From: Amphimedon queenslandica
Taxonomy: Eukaryota; Porifera; Demospongiae; Haplosclerida; Niphatidae
DNA length: 64,000 nucleotides
Assembly: GCF_000090795.2 (NCBI RefSeq)
Contig: NW_003546243.1
Coordinates: 1,252,731 to 1,316,730, forward strand
Reading direction: 5' to 3'
In this document: piece after piece, positions 37,078-49,412 of the stretch
How positions within the stretch are numbered: the first letter of the stretch is position 1
Layout: every line of letters starts with the position of its first letter
The notes under the pieces: model-generated
Database searches by the model: none
What the model was told of the DNA's origin: nothing
What the model saw: the letters and a program-made list of their open reading frames with translations, nothing else
Position numbers and translations under genes: made by a program

Positions 37078-39907
37078 TTAAGCTTTTATCATAGATTGGA
37101 TCTGTTCAACATTGTGCGTATCACTTCTTCCAATAAATGCATATATTCTTAATAAAGTCACAGACCACCACAACTGGGCCGACCACCACCTACACATAAT
37201 AATAACAATAATAATAATAATTATAATTATTATTATTATTATTACTATTATTAATATTTTACCATAATCTAAAGTCAAACTGTCTCTGATCAATCCAGCG
37301 CCTAACACTATTTAAAACAGAGAATGATTGCTTTTCCTTCTCGTAATGGTAGCCTTCAATTGCTCTGGAATATTATTATAAAGATAAAGAAACTGTTAAG
37401 TAGTGAATGACAGGGTTTCCCACAAGATTTTGGTAGCGCTTAGCTCATAAAATTTGTTGCTCAGCTCGCTCAGTTGATCCATGGCATTTTGTCAAAAACA
37501 GCTCCGAAAGAATTCTCCATTTTTATTATTTTTTTCTGATACATATACATGTTCTTAGGTTATGTTTCAAGTTTGAGCTGATTCCGATCAACATTGGATT
37601 TTTTATGAATTTTTGAAGTTGCTCCAAAATCTGGCCAAAGTCCCTGTACTATAGTACAGGGGCTTCGGCCAAATTTCGCCAAAAATGACTAGGAGAGAGT
37701 TCTCCATTGTTATAATTTTTTCTGATACATATGCATGCTTTTATGTTGTGTAGCAAATTTGAGCTAATTCCGATTAAGATTGAATTTTTTATGAATTTTT
37801 AAAGTTGCTCAAAAATCGGGCCAAAGTCCCTGTACTATAGTACAGGGATTTTGGCCAAATTTTACCAAAAATGACTAGGAGAGAATTTTACATTTTTATA
37901 ATTTTTTCTGATACATATACATGCTCTTATGTTATGTTTCAAGTTTGAGCTGATTCCGATCAATATTGGATTTTTTATGAATTTTTAAAATGACTTTAAA
38001 ACCCATGGACTATAGTGCAGTGCTTGTGGAATGCTCCGCTCTAGTGGTCCAGTGGGAAACTCTGGTAAATGGGCAAGGATGGGCTCACATTTTAGCCATT
38101 ACTTTAAACCTGTTGATCGGTATACCCAGTTCCCGGTTAATGCTACGAATCAGATTAATATTCCTACAAAAAAACAATAACAAAATGTGTATAATAATCA
38201 ACTATTGTTACCTAAAAACTAGCAACATTGAAGGAGGCAGTAGACGAAGTATTTCCACTACATCGTCCATTCTATACATGAACGTACCGGTGACTGCTTT
38301 AACATCGCGTCTTGTTAATAGTGAAGAGTTGAACATCTCCCTGTGGGATTTTAATGTACGCCCAGTGAGCATTAGGGCAAATAATTCATAGTCTAGAAGA
38401 AAAATAATTCATGATAATTTCTACTGTAAACACATATATATACAATAATGTAAATGTACATACATACATACATGCATAACTGTCTCCTTTACCTTCTATT
38501 CCCAATTCTAGGCAGTAAGACTTTAAATTAGGCACATCATACTGAACAGTTGACTTTATTATCCCACATAGTCTCAGTCTTATACTAAGAGAGAGAAGGA
38601 TAGAGAGAAGAGAGAGTAAAAGAGCTTACTGTTCTGTGATTGGTGTATAAAGGCCGTGATCTAATAGACAAACTTGAACAGAGTTGCTCTTTGGTGACTT
38701 GCATATTAAGACTATAAAAGCAAACGAAATTACTTAACATGGAAAGTTGCATTAAAATGTTACCGTTTCCAGGGTGTGGGTCCCCATGTACAAACCCAGT
38801 CACAAACAATTGCTCAGAAAATGCTCTTGTCACTTTATGAGCTACTTCAGCTAAGGACAACCCCCTCTCTCTAAGTGATTGTACATCCGTTACTTGACAC
38901 CCATCGATCCATTGTGATGTCAATACACGCTACAACAAGCGATAATCTATTGCTCTTATACTCACCCCCACTCTCTCTGGCCTCACCTTTGAAGTATGCT
39001 CCCAGCGTATCTTTGGGACACAAACGTACGATAAATGTTTGAGCTCTCTAGCACATCTCTCCTGATTGAGTCCCTCGTGTTCAAAATCCAACTCCTCGTA
39101 TAAAGTGTCTTTCAGTTCCTGAGAGGAAGAGGGAGAAAAAAGAAGATTAAGAAAGATTTATAAAACTCACATCCAAAACCCACGAGAAACTAAAGCTAGG
39201 GTGCATCCAGGCAATAAACTTAAGGAGAATCCTAATCGTCCATATGTCACCATGATAGCGATCCCTGAGGTCAATGTACTGGACTTTGACTGCCACAGAC
39301 TGACCATCATTAGTCATCGCTTTGTAAACTTGTGCTAGGCTTGCAGCTGCGACTGGCTGGCGATCAAACTGTGCAAAAATGTTATCAACTTTTAAACCAA
39401 AGTCCTCCTTGAAGAGCTGGTCCAACTAGGGAGAGCATAAGAAATGAAGATAGAGAAAAGTTTAATAATGAAGGAAAGACTTACCTCTTTATCATCACGA
39501 AAAAGAGCCTATGAAAGCAGATAGTAGAGAGATCATACAAAAATATAATGAAAAACCCAATAATAATTATTAATTATTAATGTTATAATTTTGTACTACT
39601 TCAAATTGCTAACCTTGTTGAGTAGAATTTTAAGTGTATCAATGTATTCCCTAGGTAGTATCTGATTAAAAGACCCAAGACCTTGCCCTAGTTTTATATA
39701 GAGACCTCCATTAGCCATTGCACCATTAACTATGCGATCAGCAGCTCTCTGATGGCAGGCACTCATGGAGAGAGAGTAATCCGGATCAGTCTATTTTAAA
39801 CACAAACCATGGACATGCAAGTATTGATATTGTCGTACTTCATCCAGATTCCTCATTGTCCACCAGTAGTCACAAGATATTGTAATCCCAATGGCTGCTG
39901 ATCTGTA

Positions 39908-39962
<55 letters not shown>

Positions 39963-40137
39963 GGGGTATAAGAGTTCAAACTCAAGTCAGGAGACATCAC
40001 CTTGCAAAACGAGTTATTCCTTTGAGTTGAACTTTTAGCCATCTCTTCTCCCCATCGTCACGTGACCAGTAATAGGCACTGCCACCAACAGCTGAAGAAC
40101 CTAAAAGAAAACCCAAAACCCTTGAGTATCTGCCCAT
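37078..40137 (-). CDS. ADCK5: UbiB/ABC1-family atypical kinase ADCK5
   Basis: Atypical kinase-like protein of the UbiB/COQ8 family, probably mitochondrial. Its N-terminus ([19 protein letters not shown]) has a basic/hydrophobic lead. [20 protein letters not shown] and [18 protein letters not shown] are the KxGQ region, close to human ADCK5. [13 protein letters not shown] is the Ala-rich loop, [14 protein letters not shown] holds the conserved Lys, HGDPHPGN the catalytic loop, and LLDHGLYTP the metal site. [18 protein letters not shown] lies near the C-terminus. The ISCDYWW motif (human LDYWW) separates ADCK5 from ADCK1/2. About 510 residues. One intron (37370-38083) carries a repeat element ending about 20 bp from the splice donor. 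Another contains a (GA)n tract. Confidence 0.93.
37196..37258. repeat. (AAT/ATT)n microsatellite in ADCK5 intron
   Basis: Imperfect AAT then ATT triplets that could form a hairpin, in the last ADCK5 intron. Confidence 0.8.
37411..38064. mobile_element. Non-autonomous hAT-like element carrying the 186-bp repeat
   Basis: Begins CAGGGTTTCCCAC and ends GTGGGAAACTCTG, a 13-bp inverted repeat with one mismatch and the CAG start usual for hAT elements. The flanking 8-mers are GTGAATGA and GTAAATGG (6 of 8 match), consistent with an aged 8-bp target duplication. The interior is about 2.7 units of the 186-bp repeat, with palindromes starting at 37642 and 37828 (exactly 186 bp apart). No transposase frame. 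It is inserted in an ADCK5 intron. Confidence 0.75.
39911..39957. repeat. (GA)n microsatellite in ADCK5 intron
   Basis: About 23 GA dinucleotides without a break, in the intron after the first ADCK5 exons. Confidence 0.9.
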
Positions 40138-40226
40138 GGTCCGGTTTAATACAATGCAGAAAGGGTTAAAATAGATAGGCGTGGCTCAGGTTATCTAGGG
40201 GTGTGGTCTAGATCTAAACTTTAAAA
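40138..40226. promoter_or_regulatory. Bidirectional promoter interval ADCK5 / GT92 gene
   Basis: 89 bp between divergent start codons. Confidence 0.45.
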
Positions 40227-41645
40227 ATGAAGGCCCAAAGAGGATCAGAATTGAAGAAGTTTTTATTTGCTACTGTTATTCTGAGTGTAGTAATCACATC
40301 TTTATATTATATTTTTGCAAGGAAAGGGGAGACATTAGCAGCAGTAAATATATCATCTTACATAATTCAACAATACGTCATTATTCAAGGAAACGTGTCT
40401 TCTAATTCCACCTCGAATTTCACCTCTACAACTCCTACACGGTTTCCATTCCCATATCCAGAGAACTGGTTCTGGCTTTGGTCTGAAAGGGACACATATT
40501 TATGGACTCGAACCGCATATATTGACACTAGAAAGGACGTGTATGGCAATCCTGTCATCATTGCATTAGTATACAGAGAGATAAGACCCAAACTAGTGGT
40601 CAACTCCTTTTCCTGGTACTGTCATGTCTTAAAGACTAACAACGAGGAGGTCTGTACTGGTAAGGCAACTCTTGATCGCTCGGTTGAAGGAATCGGGTAT
40701 AAGTTTCACAGTTTTTCAACTGCAACATATTTTATATGCCAGTTACCACCTGATACAGATCACAGGGATGTTAGAGCAGTCTCCTTCTCTTCCGATGGCT
40801 GTCAATCTACAAGACACTCGCCGTTTGTACTGATTAAACCCCGTGAAAAAGTAAAGAAGAAAGTCCTTGGTATTTGTTTGCATAAAGCATTGTTTGATGT
40901 TCAAGAGCCTCAACCAATAGTTGAGTACATTGAAATTCATAGGCTGTTAGGCATCGAGTTATTTACTATGTATGTTCAAAGTATTTCAAAAGAGATTAGA
41001 GACATATTGAACAAATATTCCAAAGAAGGGATAGTAGAAATAGTGGAATGGAATATCAAGATATCCACAAAGGTCATACGTGATTTTGGTCAGGTGGGAG
41101 TGATACATGATTGTCTATTAAGAAACCAGGACAGGGTCACGTACCTTGGTTTTTCAGACTTTGATGAGGTTTTTGTACCACTTCGTGACGGGACCCTTGA
41201 CAAGCTATTGAAACGACTCGACCAACCAAACTATGCATCTTTCAGGTTTCTTCACGTATTTATGCATGATACTCCAGCACTGGTAAAGCAAGTCTCGAAA
41301 TCTAATTGCTCAAGAGTTAAGCTACCACTGTATTTCCAGAGATACAAGAGATCAGATTTCAGTGACAGTTCAGCTTATAATGGTAATACTTTAGGCTCTA
41401 AAGCAAAAATATTTGTCAAACCTGAGGGTATAGTTGTCATGGGAAGGCATAGCATGCATCTTAGAAGCACACACAAGTTTGCTCCAGGATACAAAGAGCT
41501 GACTGTACCAGGAGATTCTGGTCTCTTTTTTCATTACAGAAAGATGTTACAGCCTGGACTGGAGCATCGGAAATTAGTACAGGATACTGCTTTAGCTAAA
41601 TATCAAGATGAAATGATTAGAAAATTAAATGAGAGACTTTGTTGA
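40227..41645 (+). CDS. GT92-family (DUF23) type II membrane glycosyltransferase
   Basis: Single uninterrupted exon of 472 codons, the only large intronless gene in the window. A short cytoplasmic basic tail (MKAQRGSELKK) precedes one membrane span (FLFATVILSVVITSLYYIFA) and a luminal stem with NxS/T sites. The catalytic part shows family features: VLGICLHKALFDVQ, VEYIEIHRLLGIELFTMYV, then YLGFSDFDEVFVPL with the DFDE metal-binding (DxD-type) motif, and SKAKIFVKPEGI with the closing HYRKM. GT92 enzymes in animals add galactose to N-glycan core fucose (C. elegans GALT-1). The exact acceptor here is unknown. Lack of introns may mean a retroposed origin. Confidence 0.82.
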   Translation: MKAQRGSELKKFLFATVILSVVITSLYYIFARKGETLAAVNISSYIIQQYVIIQGNVSSNSTSNFTSTTPTRFPFPYPENWFWLWSERDTYLWTRTAYIDTRKDVYGNPVIIALVYREIRPKLVVNSFSWYCHVLKTNNEEVCTGKATLDRSVEGIGYKFHSFSTATYFICQLPPDTDHRDVRAVSFSSDGCQSTRHSPFVLIKPREKVKKKVLGICLHKALFDVQEPQPIVEYIEIHRLLGIELFTMYVQSISKEIRDILNKYSKEGIVEIVEWNIKISTKVIRDFGQVGVIHDCLLRNQDRVTYLGFSDFDEVFVPLRDGTLDKLLKRLDQPNYASFRFLHVFMHDTPALVKQVSKSNCSRVKLPLYFQRYKRSDFSDSSAYNGNTLGSKAKIFVKPEGIVVMGRHSMHLRSTHKFAPGYKELTVPGDSGLFFHYRKMLQPGLEHRKLVQDTALAKYQDEMIRKLNERLC

Positions 41646-41778
41646 AATTAGGTCTATAATATTATTTATAATAATTATTTTTATTTTTAAGACTAAAAGT
41701 TAGTTGTACTATCTTGTCATTAATCTCTCGCATACAATACAATCAATTTTGTTACATTAAAATTTGTCTAAAAACCTC

Positions 41779-44700
41779 TCACGTGGCCACAATGTTCTTC
41801 TTTGGTTTTGGCTTTGGTTTTGGTTTTGGAGGTAGCACTTGAGCCTGCTGTGACTCTGTTGGTGCATCGTGTGTCTTGCTTGTTGAGAGCTGAGTTTTAA
41901 TCCTCGGTGGAACAGGAGGACGGGTTTTAACTTCAGGTTTATCGCTAGTAGGAGGTGGATCAAAGTAGTCTCTGTCAACAAGCTTTCCTGGAGATTTACT
42001 TGTTGAATACTGTTCATTGAGTACCAGATGAGTTGCATCGAAATAGTCCCGATCATCAAATAGCTCGGAATGCCTTATATCATGGACAAGAGTATTATAT
42101 GGAGCATTCTCTTCGCTATTCTGACCATCAGTGTTATACGACAAATGACTGTATGGGAGAGACTCATGCTCTACTTCTCTTCCTTCGCCACTCTCTTGGA
42201 ATCGATTAAATCTAGAGTATTCACCAATCGGGGGATGAGCAGTCGGTAGCGGTATTTTTGCATGATTCGTGTCGGTTTCATCAAGTGCCACCTCATCGTA
42301 ATCATTCTGCTCTTGTGGGAGCTTGATCTCATCATATTCCTGATAAATCCGTCGCTGCATAACAGGAGACACTCTTGGTGATACCTGACGACCGGGCTTG
42401 TGCTGGACCTGAGGCTCTGGCTGCTCATAAAGTATCTCAATATCCTCCCTAACAACCTGAGGTAGGGGGGAGGGAGGAGAGTTGATCCTATTGTAAGATG
42501 GCTGGTCAGGTGTTACTTTCCTTCTGGGCGGTACAAGTGGAGGCTGGTTTGGATTCTCGGGACTAAGTGTTGAGTAAGTCTCATGAGGAGGTGTGTGATC
42601 CACTGGACCTTTGAATGATAGACTGTCATAGCTGGAGGCTTCAGTCTTTTTCAACGGATTAATGACAGGAGAGAGTGTATCATAATCATGGCTCCCGCTA
42701 GGATTTATCTTTAATACTCTTGGTGGTTGCCGTGGGGTTACATTCTCTTCCTCTCCCTCTTGGAAGTTGAGTGAGCCGTATAGACCAGGTGGAGCGCCAC
42801 CTGCTGGCATTTCAACTGGTTTTAGGAAGGCATAGTTTTCGGTTGTTATTGAAGAATACGTATTCTTTTCATCTGATATTCTGGTCAGGTCTTCGTGAGA
42901 ATTATTACGACTGCTTCTAGGACTATTGTTTCTCGACCTCACATGTCTCACCTACACAACGTGACAATAAAAATACATTCCATTTCAAATACAATAAAGC
43001 TACACTCAGTATCTCTTACCTCTCCAAATTCCTCTTCCTCATTATTCACTGTATCACAGTGTGGTATAGGTAACAGCTGTGGTATAGTGTCTGTATACTG
43101 ATACTCTGATTTACGATAAGATGCCCTTCCTCTTTTTGGTTCAGTAGGAAGAGCTTTTAATGTCTCATAGGCACTCAGTTCTCCATATATAGTCGGTTTG
43201 CCATCATTTCTTACATCATCTAAATTTTCGGTTGATCCTGAGAAATTATCAGAGCGAAGGACATCGTAATCTCCAGCTCGTGGGTTTGAGGGCGGATGTG
43301 CCTGATGATGCTCAGTAATTGATTTATTTGGTCCATGCAATCCAGGGACGTCAGTAAAGCCAGGTACTTGATCCTTAGTATCAGTTCGACCTCTCACGAG
43401 TGTCTCTTGTGTCCATTTTGACTGATAGGGAGGCGGAGGGGTTGGTGGGACACGTTTGCTTTCCTACGATAAAGGAACAAGTATTAAGATAACATCAGGT
43501 CGTGCTATGTCTTCATTAAGGAAATTATATTGCTATCAGGCCAAACACTACAGGATTTCCTTTATTACTCCTTTCCTTTCTATACTACACTGACCTGTGG
43601 CGGTTTGCTAGCCTTCTTCTTTGCAAGGTTCTTTATTACTGTCTCAAGTGTGTGTGTTATCAGGATGCTTTCTTGTGTACCAAAAACAAAAATTCCTTCT
43701 CCAGTAGTACTCCGACTAAAATATGCACGTGATGTGTGAAGATGTACGTGTATGTTGGTATGCAAGAGAGAGAGAGAGAGAGGATGAAAGTGTTAATAAG
43801 TGTAAGCTGTAGAATCTATGTAATCTTTACTATATTTGGCAAAAAAACAAACATGTTTTGACTTGGAAATAATATTCAAAAACTATGAACTGGTTCATAT
43901 TTTTAGTAAAAAAAAAGAGTGCTATTCGCTTTGTTTTCATTACACAACTTTGTATTGATAAAGATAAGGTGACGTATGATAGACACTAACAAAAAAATCA
44001 TAACATTTTAGCTCACCTTCCAGCATTGATTTGCAACTGATGATTAAGCTTTGCTTTAAACGAGCGAATGTGACCCATTTTCCACCTCACTACCTCAGAG
44101 GCCTCGTTTTGACTCCAGACAATAACTTGATCGTCTCGAACCTCGAGAATCCCAGGACCGGAATATCGAAATTGTGGGCAACTCCAGACTTCAATGTAGA
44201 ACCGTACAATATTCCCTGAAAATAAAAGTAGTTTTGTGAGTAAGGAGAGTACATTGTCATTGCTACACCTAACAAAAACTCCCACTCTAACAAAGGAAAG
44301 GTTTTGATAACAGCGTACATAGTCTAACCATTTATAGGATTAGGCTATGCAGTGTATCTATTAATGAACAATGGTGATAGTACATTCACTATTGTGCTCA
44401 TAACTCAAATATATGAACATTTTTGTTTTTATATCGAGATGGGTGATATGTCATTTATGCGTGCACTATGGCAAAGGTAATGTGTGTTATGAACGCATGC
44501 TTTGAATTTGGTTATAATAGTTGTTACAATATCTCTTTTTCATTTTCTATGTAAATAGTCCTGACAAATTGTTTGTTTATATTGTTATATCGATTACTAC
44601 TAGTGAGGTAAATGCATGTTTGGCTTCATGTTCACTGCCTAATTGACTGACACCACAAATACATGAGTACACACGCATGATATCCCCATTACTATGATTA

Positions 44701-45209
44701 TGTCCTCTTGCCATCCCTTCCCCCTAAATATTTTGTCACTCTTCATTTATTTCATAATTAATGTCTTACTTCCATCGGAGCCTTTGCCAAACAGAACAGC
44801 GTTTAAAGCAAAGACCCATTCCTTTGCATCGTGAGATGTCTGGCTCTCAAAAGTGTGCACTGACCCATCATTAGATGTGATGCTAAAACTCTTTGGCTCT
44901 CCACCAATGAGCTGCACCGACTGTGAGCTTAGTAGTGAGATTCTGTCCTTTGGAGACTTTTTGTGAGAGTCCCTCTCACTGAGGTAGTACTCTAAGACCC
45001 TATCTTGATTGCCCTTTCCAGCTCGGAACACAAACCAGTACTCTTTAGGTGATCTGGCCTGTTGAGCAAAACATGCAGTGGTACTTAGAAAAGAGTAACA
45101 AGACGAGAAGTAAAATTATTACTTTTTCTAGGACATTTCTCGCAGACGGATTCAAATGCTTATATCTCAGATGTCCAGCCCTGACTATCTCTACATCTAC
45201 GGCACTCAT
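41779..45209 (-). CDS. PH + PTB docking protein with Tyr-rich tail (DOK/IRS-like A)
   Basis: Membrane-proximal adaptor for tyrosine kinases. Exon 1 starts MSAVDVEIVRAGHLRYKHLN. A PH domain follows (EYWFVFRAGKGNQDRVLEYY ... AKEWVFALNAVLFG), then an IRS-type PTB domain (GPGILEVRDDQVIVWSQ, VRWKMGHIRSF, STTGEGIFVFGTQESI). The long tail (about 540 residues) holds roughly twenty Tyr in docking contexts: YDVL, YGEL, YETL, YAFL, YGSL, YDTL, YDSL, YSTL, YDEI, YDEV, YSHL, YNTL and two DRDYFD motifs. Pro-rich SH3-type sites (PPVPPRI, PPLVPPRRK) and a PKPKPKPKPKK end complete it. Six exons. It faces docking gene B head to head. Not one of the named vertebrate DOKs. Confidence 0.88.
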
Positions 45210-45666
45210 AATTTCCTTCTTCCTAGCTGACTGCTCTATCTAGTTCTAATCTACAAAATTTAGAAGGCGTGGCTCGTATAGCTGGGAGCCACACCCACTT
45301 CCTTTCTTGCATGCATAATGAGGACCGAATCACCAGGTATCATGTTGAACCAACATGGCTAATAAGCAGAGACTGATGCCAGAGCTATTGTTAATTAGAT
45401 TCTGTTGTTTGCCCATAAACCATAAAAGCAGCCAAGCTGCAATAAAAAGAAAAAGGAGCCCTTAGCCACACCTTTACTCTGCCTACATGCATTGTTGACC
45501 GCGCCTAGTCGTTAAAGCCGTCATTAAAATTTCACTAGAATAAACACGTCTTCTCCTTTAGTTTTTAGCTGTTCTTCTCCTCCGTGCTTTTCCCTTGTAT
45601 CTGGCTTTAACTACTGGGTCTGCTCCTGTCACTCCTTTTTTTCATTAATTCACGCTCAGAACAATA
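45210..45666. promoter_or_regulatory. Divergent interval between docking genes A and B
   Basis: 457 bp between divergent start codons. No repeat recognised. Wider than the housekeeping promoter pairs, so the two genes may have separate control elements. Confidence 0.4.
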
Positions 45667-46171
45667 ATGAACGAAGACGTCGTGAGAAGAGGCTATGTTA
45701 AAGTGTCTGCTACTAAAGGACTGGTGAGACTATAGAGAGAGAGAGAGAGCGCGTGGTGGGATTTGTGTATACACTGTAATATAGTACCCAGATAGTGTAG
45801 ATGTATCATCATTCCTTCATTTTGATTCTCTCAGGGTAACTCACTTAGTCTTAGACAAAGAAAGTACTGGGTGGTCCTCAAGGGAGAATCTCGCAGCACT
45901 AAAGCCTGTATTGAGATTTACAAATCTGAAGATGATGTCCTCCGCAAAAGCCCGACAAAACTAGTCGCCATCGATCAGATAAGTCGACTTCAGAGTGTCA
46001 TTGAGCGGAAAGAGCTGACTCTCGTTATGTATGCGGAATCTGTGTCGCTTATCTGTTCATCTCGAGCTGACCATGATGACTGGTTGAAAGACATTGAGTC
46101 GGTAAGAGGAGGACAGACCGGGGGAGGAGGAGGAGGAGGAAAAGCTGCAAAAGGAGCAGCATTAAGTAAGA

Positions 46172-46212
<41 letters not shown>

Positions 46213-48581
46213 GAAGAGAGATAAAGAGATGAACTACTGTATGGAGGTAGAAATAAAATAATTGACAGTGTTTTTGTCTATAAGTGTTTTTTATAGCAAT
46301 GTGTCTGGTATGTACATGTGTGTGCATATACATGTAGTTCTTTTATTATGAGGCTGTTACGTATTGTTGCTGTAGCATGTAGCATTATGCTATTTTTTGA
46401 TAATGGTATTGTATTTTGATATCTTTTCTGTCCAATAACATTTATTTAGTGTGTAGTGCAGTCTGTGACGTGTCTTATCAGCCATGCGTATTGTTCTGTA
46501 ATGCATGCATGTATATTGTTAGTGTGGAGGTGTATAGAAGTTATATGCTTAATATGTATTTAGAGATTTAATGTAACTAGTATATTGATCTTGTTATTGA
46601 TTTAATGCTATTGTTGTTTATAGTTATACTCGCTTTTGTCCACCATTTTGTTTTAAAGTCTTCTTATTTTTTCCTTATCTCTTTATTTGTTTCTGAGTAT
46701 TCCTTATGTCACTTCCCTTAAACTCCCCTTCTGTCTTCCTTTCTCCCTTTCAGCTTCCTTTCCACTCCTCTCCATGCTCTTCTGATGATGTCAGTTGTAG
46801 TAGGAATTTTCCTGCTTGATCCATTAATTTATTGTTTGTATTAAATGCATCACTGAATTCTCAAGCTAATTCAATTGTCATCCTTATGCAGTCCGGGATA
46901 AGATCAGTTTGCACATTAAATAGTTTTCCTTCTAGTAAAACTAGTAAATATTGGCTGAGCTACTTCAGAGTTCTAAGTTTATCATAGCTTACTTTTGTCT
47001 ACGGGGAGTAAAGGGGATAACTTTATCACTTTTTGTCTTTGTGGTAGATTAACCTTTTTCTATGATAGGTACACCCGATGAAGGCCCGTTTCGTGTGAGG
47101 CTTCGTCCATCTCCGTCCCTTCTCTTCCATGGCTCCTGTATTCTGGAGATTCAGAAGGACTTTGATAGGAATATATTCAACATTGCTCTGTTTGCTGATG
47201 AGATACCTCCGAGACTCATAGTCAAGTGGCAGATTGATCACATCAGGCAGTATGGATCCAATGAGATTGCGTTCAAATTTCAGAGTGGGAGGTAGGGAAA
47301 GAATGAGAGAAAAAGCTATTATAATTATAAACCTTCTCTCTCTCTCTCTCTCTCTTTTTACTAGTAAATCTCCAACTAACGTTGACTGGTTTATATTAGA
47401 CACTGACTCAGGTGATGCCCCAAGGATACACAGAGCAGTTGATTATTGGGCGCACCATATAGTTGAACAGGCCAACAACATGATACCCTCCAGGAGCTCA
47501 TCAGTCGGAACCAATGTGAGTTACTTACTACATGCATCACGTGTAGCCCAATTTTTAATGGTAGTCTGCTCAAATTTTTCTACATTTCGGAAAGTAAATA
47601 TTTATACATTACTATCTTTATCTTATGAAATTGATAAAAGATAAAAACTTGCTGCTTTACCATATTGAATGTTTATGTTACTATAAGTACTGCTATCCAA
47701 ATGATAATAGCTAATGCCCTAAGATTGAGACTTGCAATAGCCCTACCTACCTAATTGATGAACCATCTCACTATTTCATGTTTCTGTAGATACGTCCGAC
47801 GAGTTCTTTGCCTATTTCTCCTCCAGTTCCTCCTCTTCCTACTGCTATGCGTACCAGCTCCATACCTAATGGCAACGGGAGTGGAGTGTATCAACCGCTC
47901 ATTGCATCAACTGTACAACCAACTCCTATTTACGATGGGATTGTAAGTTGAAACTAGTCAGTACGATGTGCTCTTGACTGTTATTTTGAACGACGATATT
48001 GATAAGTGTGAAAAATTAGTGTCTGCCCAATTTAGGGTCTATACCCACCAGATTAAGTATTGATTAGTGTAATGCAGTGGGTCAACAATAAGTAGTGTGT
48101 GTGTGTGTGTGTGTGTGTGTCACTGATAAGGCTCTGTCTGTGTTGTAGATCCAGTCTGTGGCTAATTTGTCTCAGATGGATAAATGTTTTCATACCAAAT
48201 AAGATTAAAGAGTGTGGACACTCCTTTTTTAACTATTCCCCCCTCTCTCTCTTTCCTCGCCCACTCTCTTTATAGGATAATAGACAGGTACCGTCATCAC
48301 CGCCTCCAGCCATCCCTCCTCTTCCCTCCTCTCTTGGTGGCAGTAACAGCGTCTACCAACCTCTCACTCACACTCCTAACGGGATGAGTCCACGCCCCTC
48401 ACAGGAATATGCAGGTCTCAGCGAACTAACAAGAGAACCCTCTCAGCGTCACCTCCCTCCCCCCGTCCCCCCCTCTACCTCGGTTCCTTCTCAGAGTGCC
48501 GACTACATGGGGTTGAATTTTTCGTCGAGGGATCAGCCAGCAGAGTCGACCTACATGGACCTCAATGTGCCAAAGACATGA
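45667..48581 (+). CDS. PH + PTB docking protein (DOK-like B)
   Basis: MNEDVVRRGYVKVSATKG then a PH domain (SLRQRKYWVVLKG ... SRADHDDWLKDIESV). The PTB domain is in two exons (GPFRVRLRPSPSLLFHG, WQIDHIRQYGSNEIAFKFQS, NVDWFILDTDSGDAPR). The phase works only if the PH exon uses the donor at 46166, which adds a Gly-rich linker (GGQTGGGGGGGKAAKG) between the domains. An earlier donor at 46102 would break the frame. The tail is short and Pro-rich (VPPLP, PPPAIPPLP, PPPVPPS) with terminal Tyr motifs DYMGLNF and TYMDLNV. Those YMxL sites resemble SH2 or PI3K-type docking sites. About 400 residues. Confidence 0.85.
46175..46209. repeat. (GA)n microsatellite next to a splice donor of docking gene B
   Basis: GA dinucleotides begin about 9 bp after the probable donor GTAAGA at 46166. 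Confidence 0.85.
48096..48120. repeat. (GT)n microsatellite in docking gene B intron
   Basis: About 12 GT dinucleotides in the last intron. Confidence 0.85.
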
Positions 48582-49412
48582 AGTGGAGAGAGAGATGAGA
48601 GAGAGAGAGGAGAGATTATGTGAGTGTATCTGTAATGTAGTTCTTCATTTCATTTTTCGCACATATTTTGTATTGATATTTTACTACCTTTAGAATGTAG
48701 GGGCCTGTGTTGCAATAACCACCTTCATAATTTATTATTATTATTATTGTCGTAATTATTGTTATTATTATTATTATTATTATTTCATGTTTTGGTTTCT
48801 GTTATGAAAAGAGAGAGAGCTGTAATTATTATTAGTTGTTTTACGTCATCCGTTGTATTAAAAATGTATGTATTGGTAATAGCGCATAATCTTGAATTTG
48901 ATTTGAGATTACTTGAACATTATTTATGTTGTGGAGCCTGTTTCTGTTTTTTTTTGTTGATGATTTTTAATTATTATTCAATCAAAAAATTGTTACAAAA
49001 AAAATTAAAGGACAAAATAATTACTGTATTATAAAATACATTGGTTTCGGACAGCAAGTGTTGATATAAATTATGATTAGTTATAATAAGTGCCAGTGTA
49101 AATATTAATATTTATAAATAGTTAATGTTGGAGCTGGAATGTGGACATGTAAAATCACAATAAATTATTTAAGTATATATGGTGTAGCAGCGTTAAAATA
49201 AATTAATAATAATAATAATGATAATAATAATAATTTAAAAAAAAAAATAATAATAATAATAATAACAATAATAATAATAGGTTTTTAATGTTAATCGTAA
49301 AGTCTGCATTATATAAATAATATATTACATGTATACAAATACAATATGAATGTTAATAATAATTAAAAACACAATATTATGCAATGCATGGAGTTCATTC
49401 TTACATTATTAT
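48582..49412. other. Convergent intergenic region with AAT microsatellite
   Basis: 3' regions of docking genes B and C. ATT triplets lie near 48733-48785, and AAT triplets around a poly-A run at about 49203-49279. No gene supported. Confidence 0.6.

Noticed and set aside
37990-38391. Plus-strand open frame of 133 codons.
   Set aside because: It overlaps ADCK5 exons in antisense and starts inside the repeat element. No family signature.
40227-41645. The intronless GT92 gene as a bacterial transfer.
   Set aside because: The family is common in animals, and base composition and promoter pairing match the neighbours. Retroposition or intron loss is simpler.
41757-42455. Additional minus-strand open frames overlapping the tail of docking protein A.
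   Set aside because: They are shifted frames of the same low-complexity coding exon.
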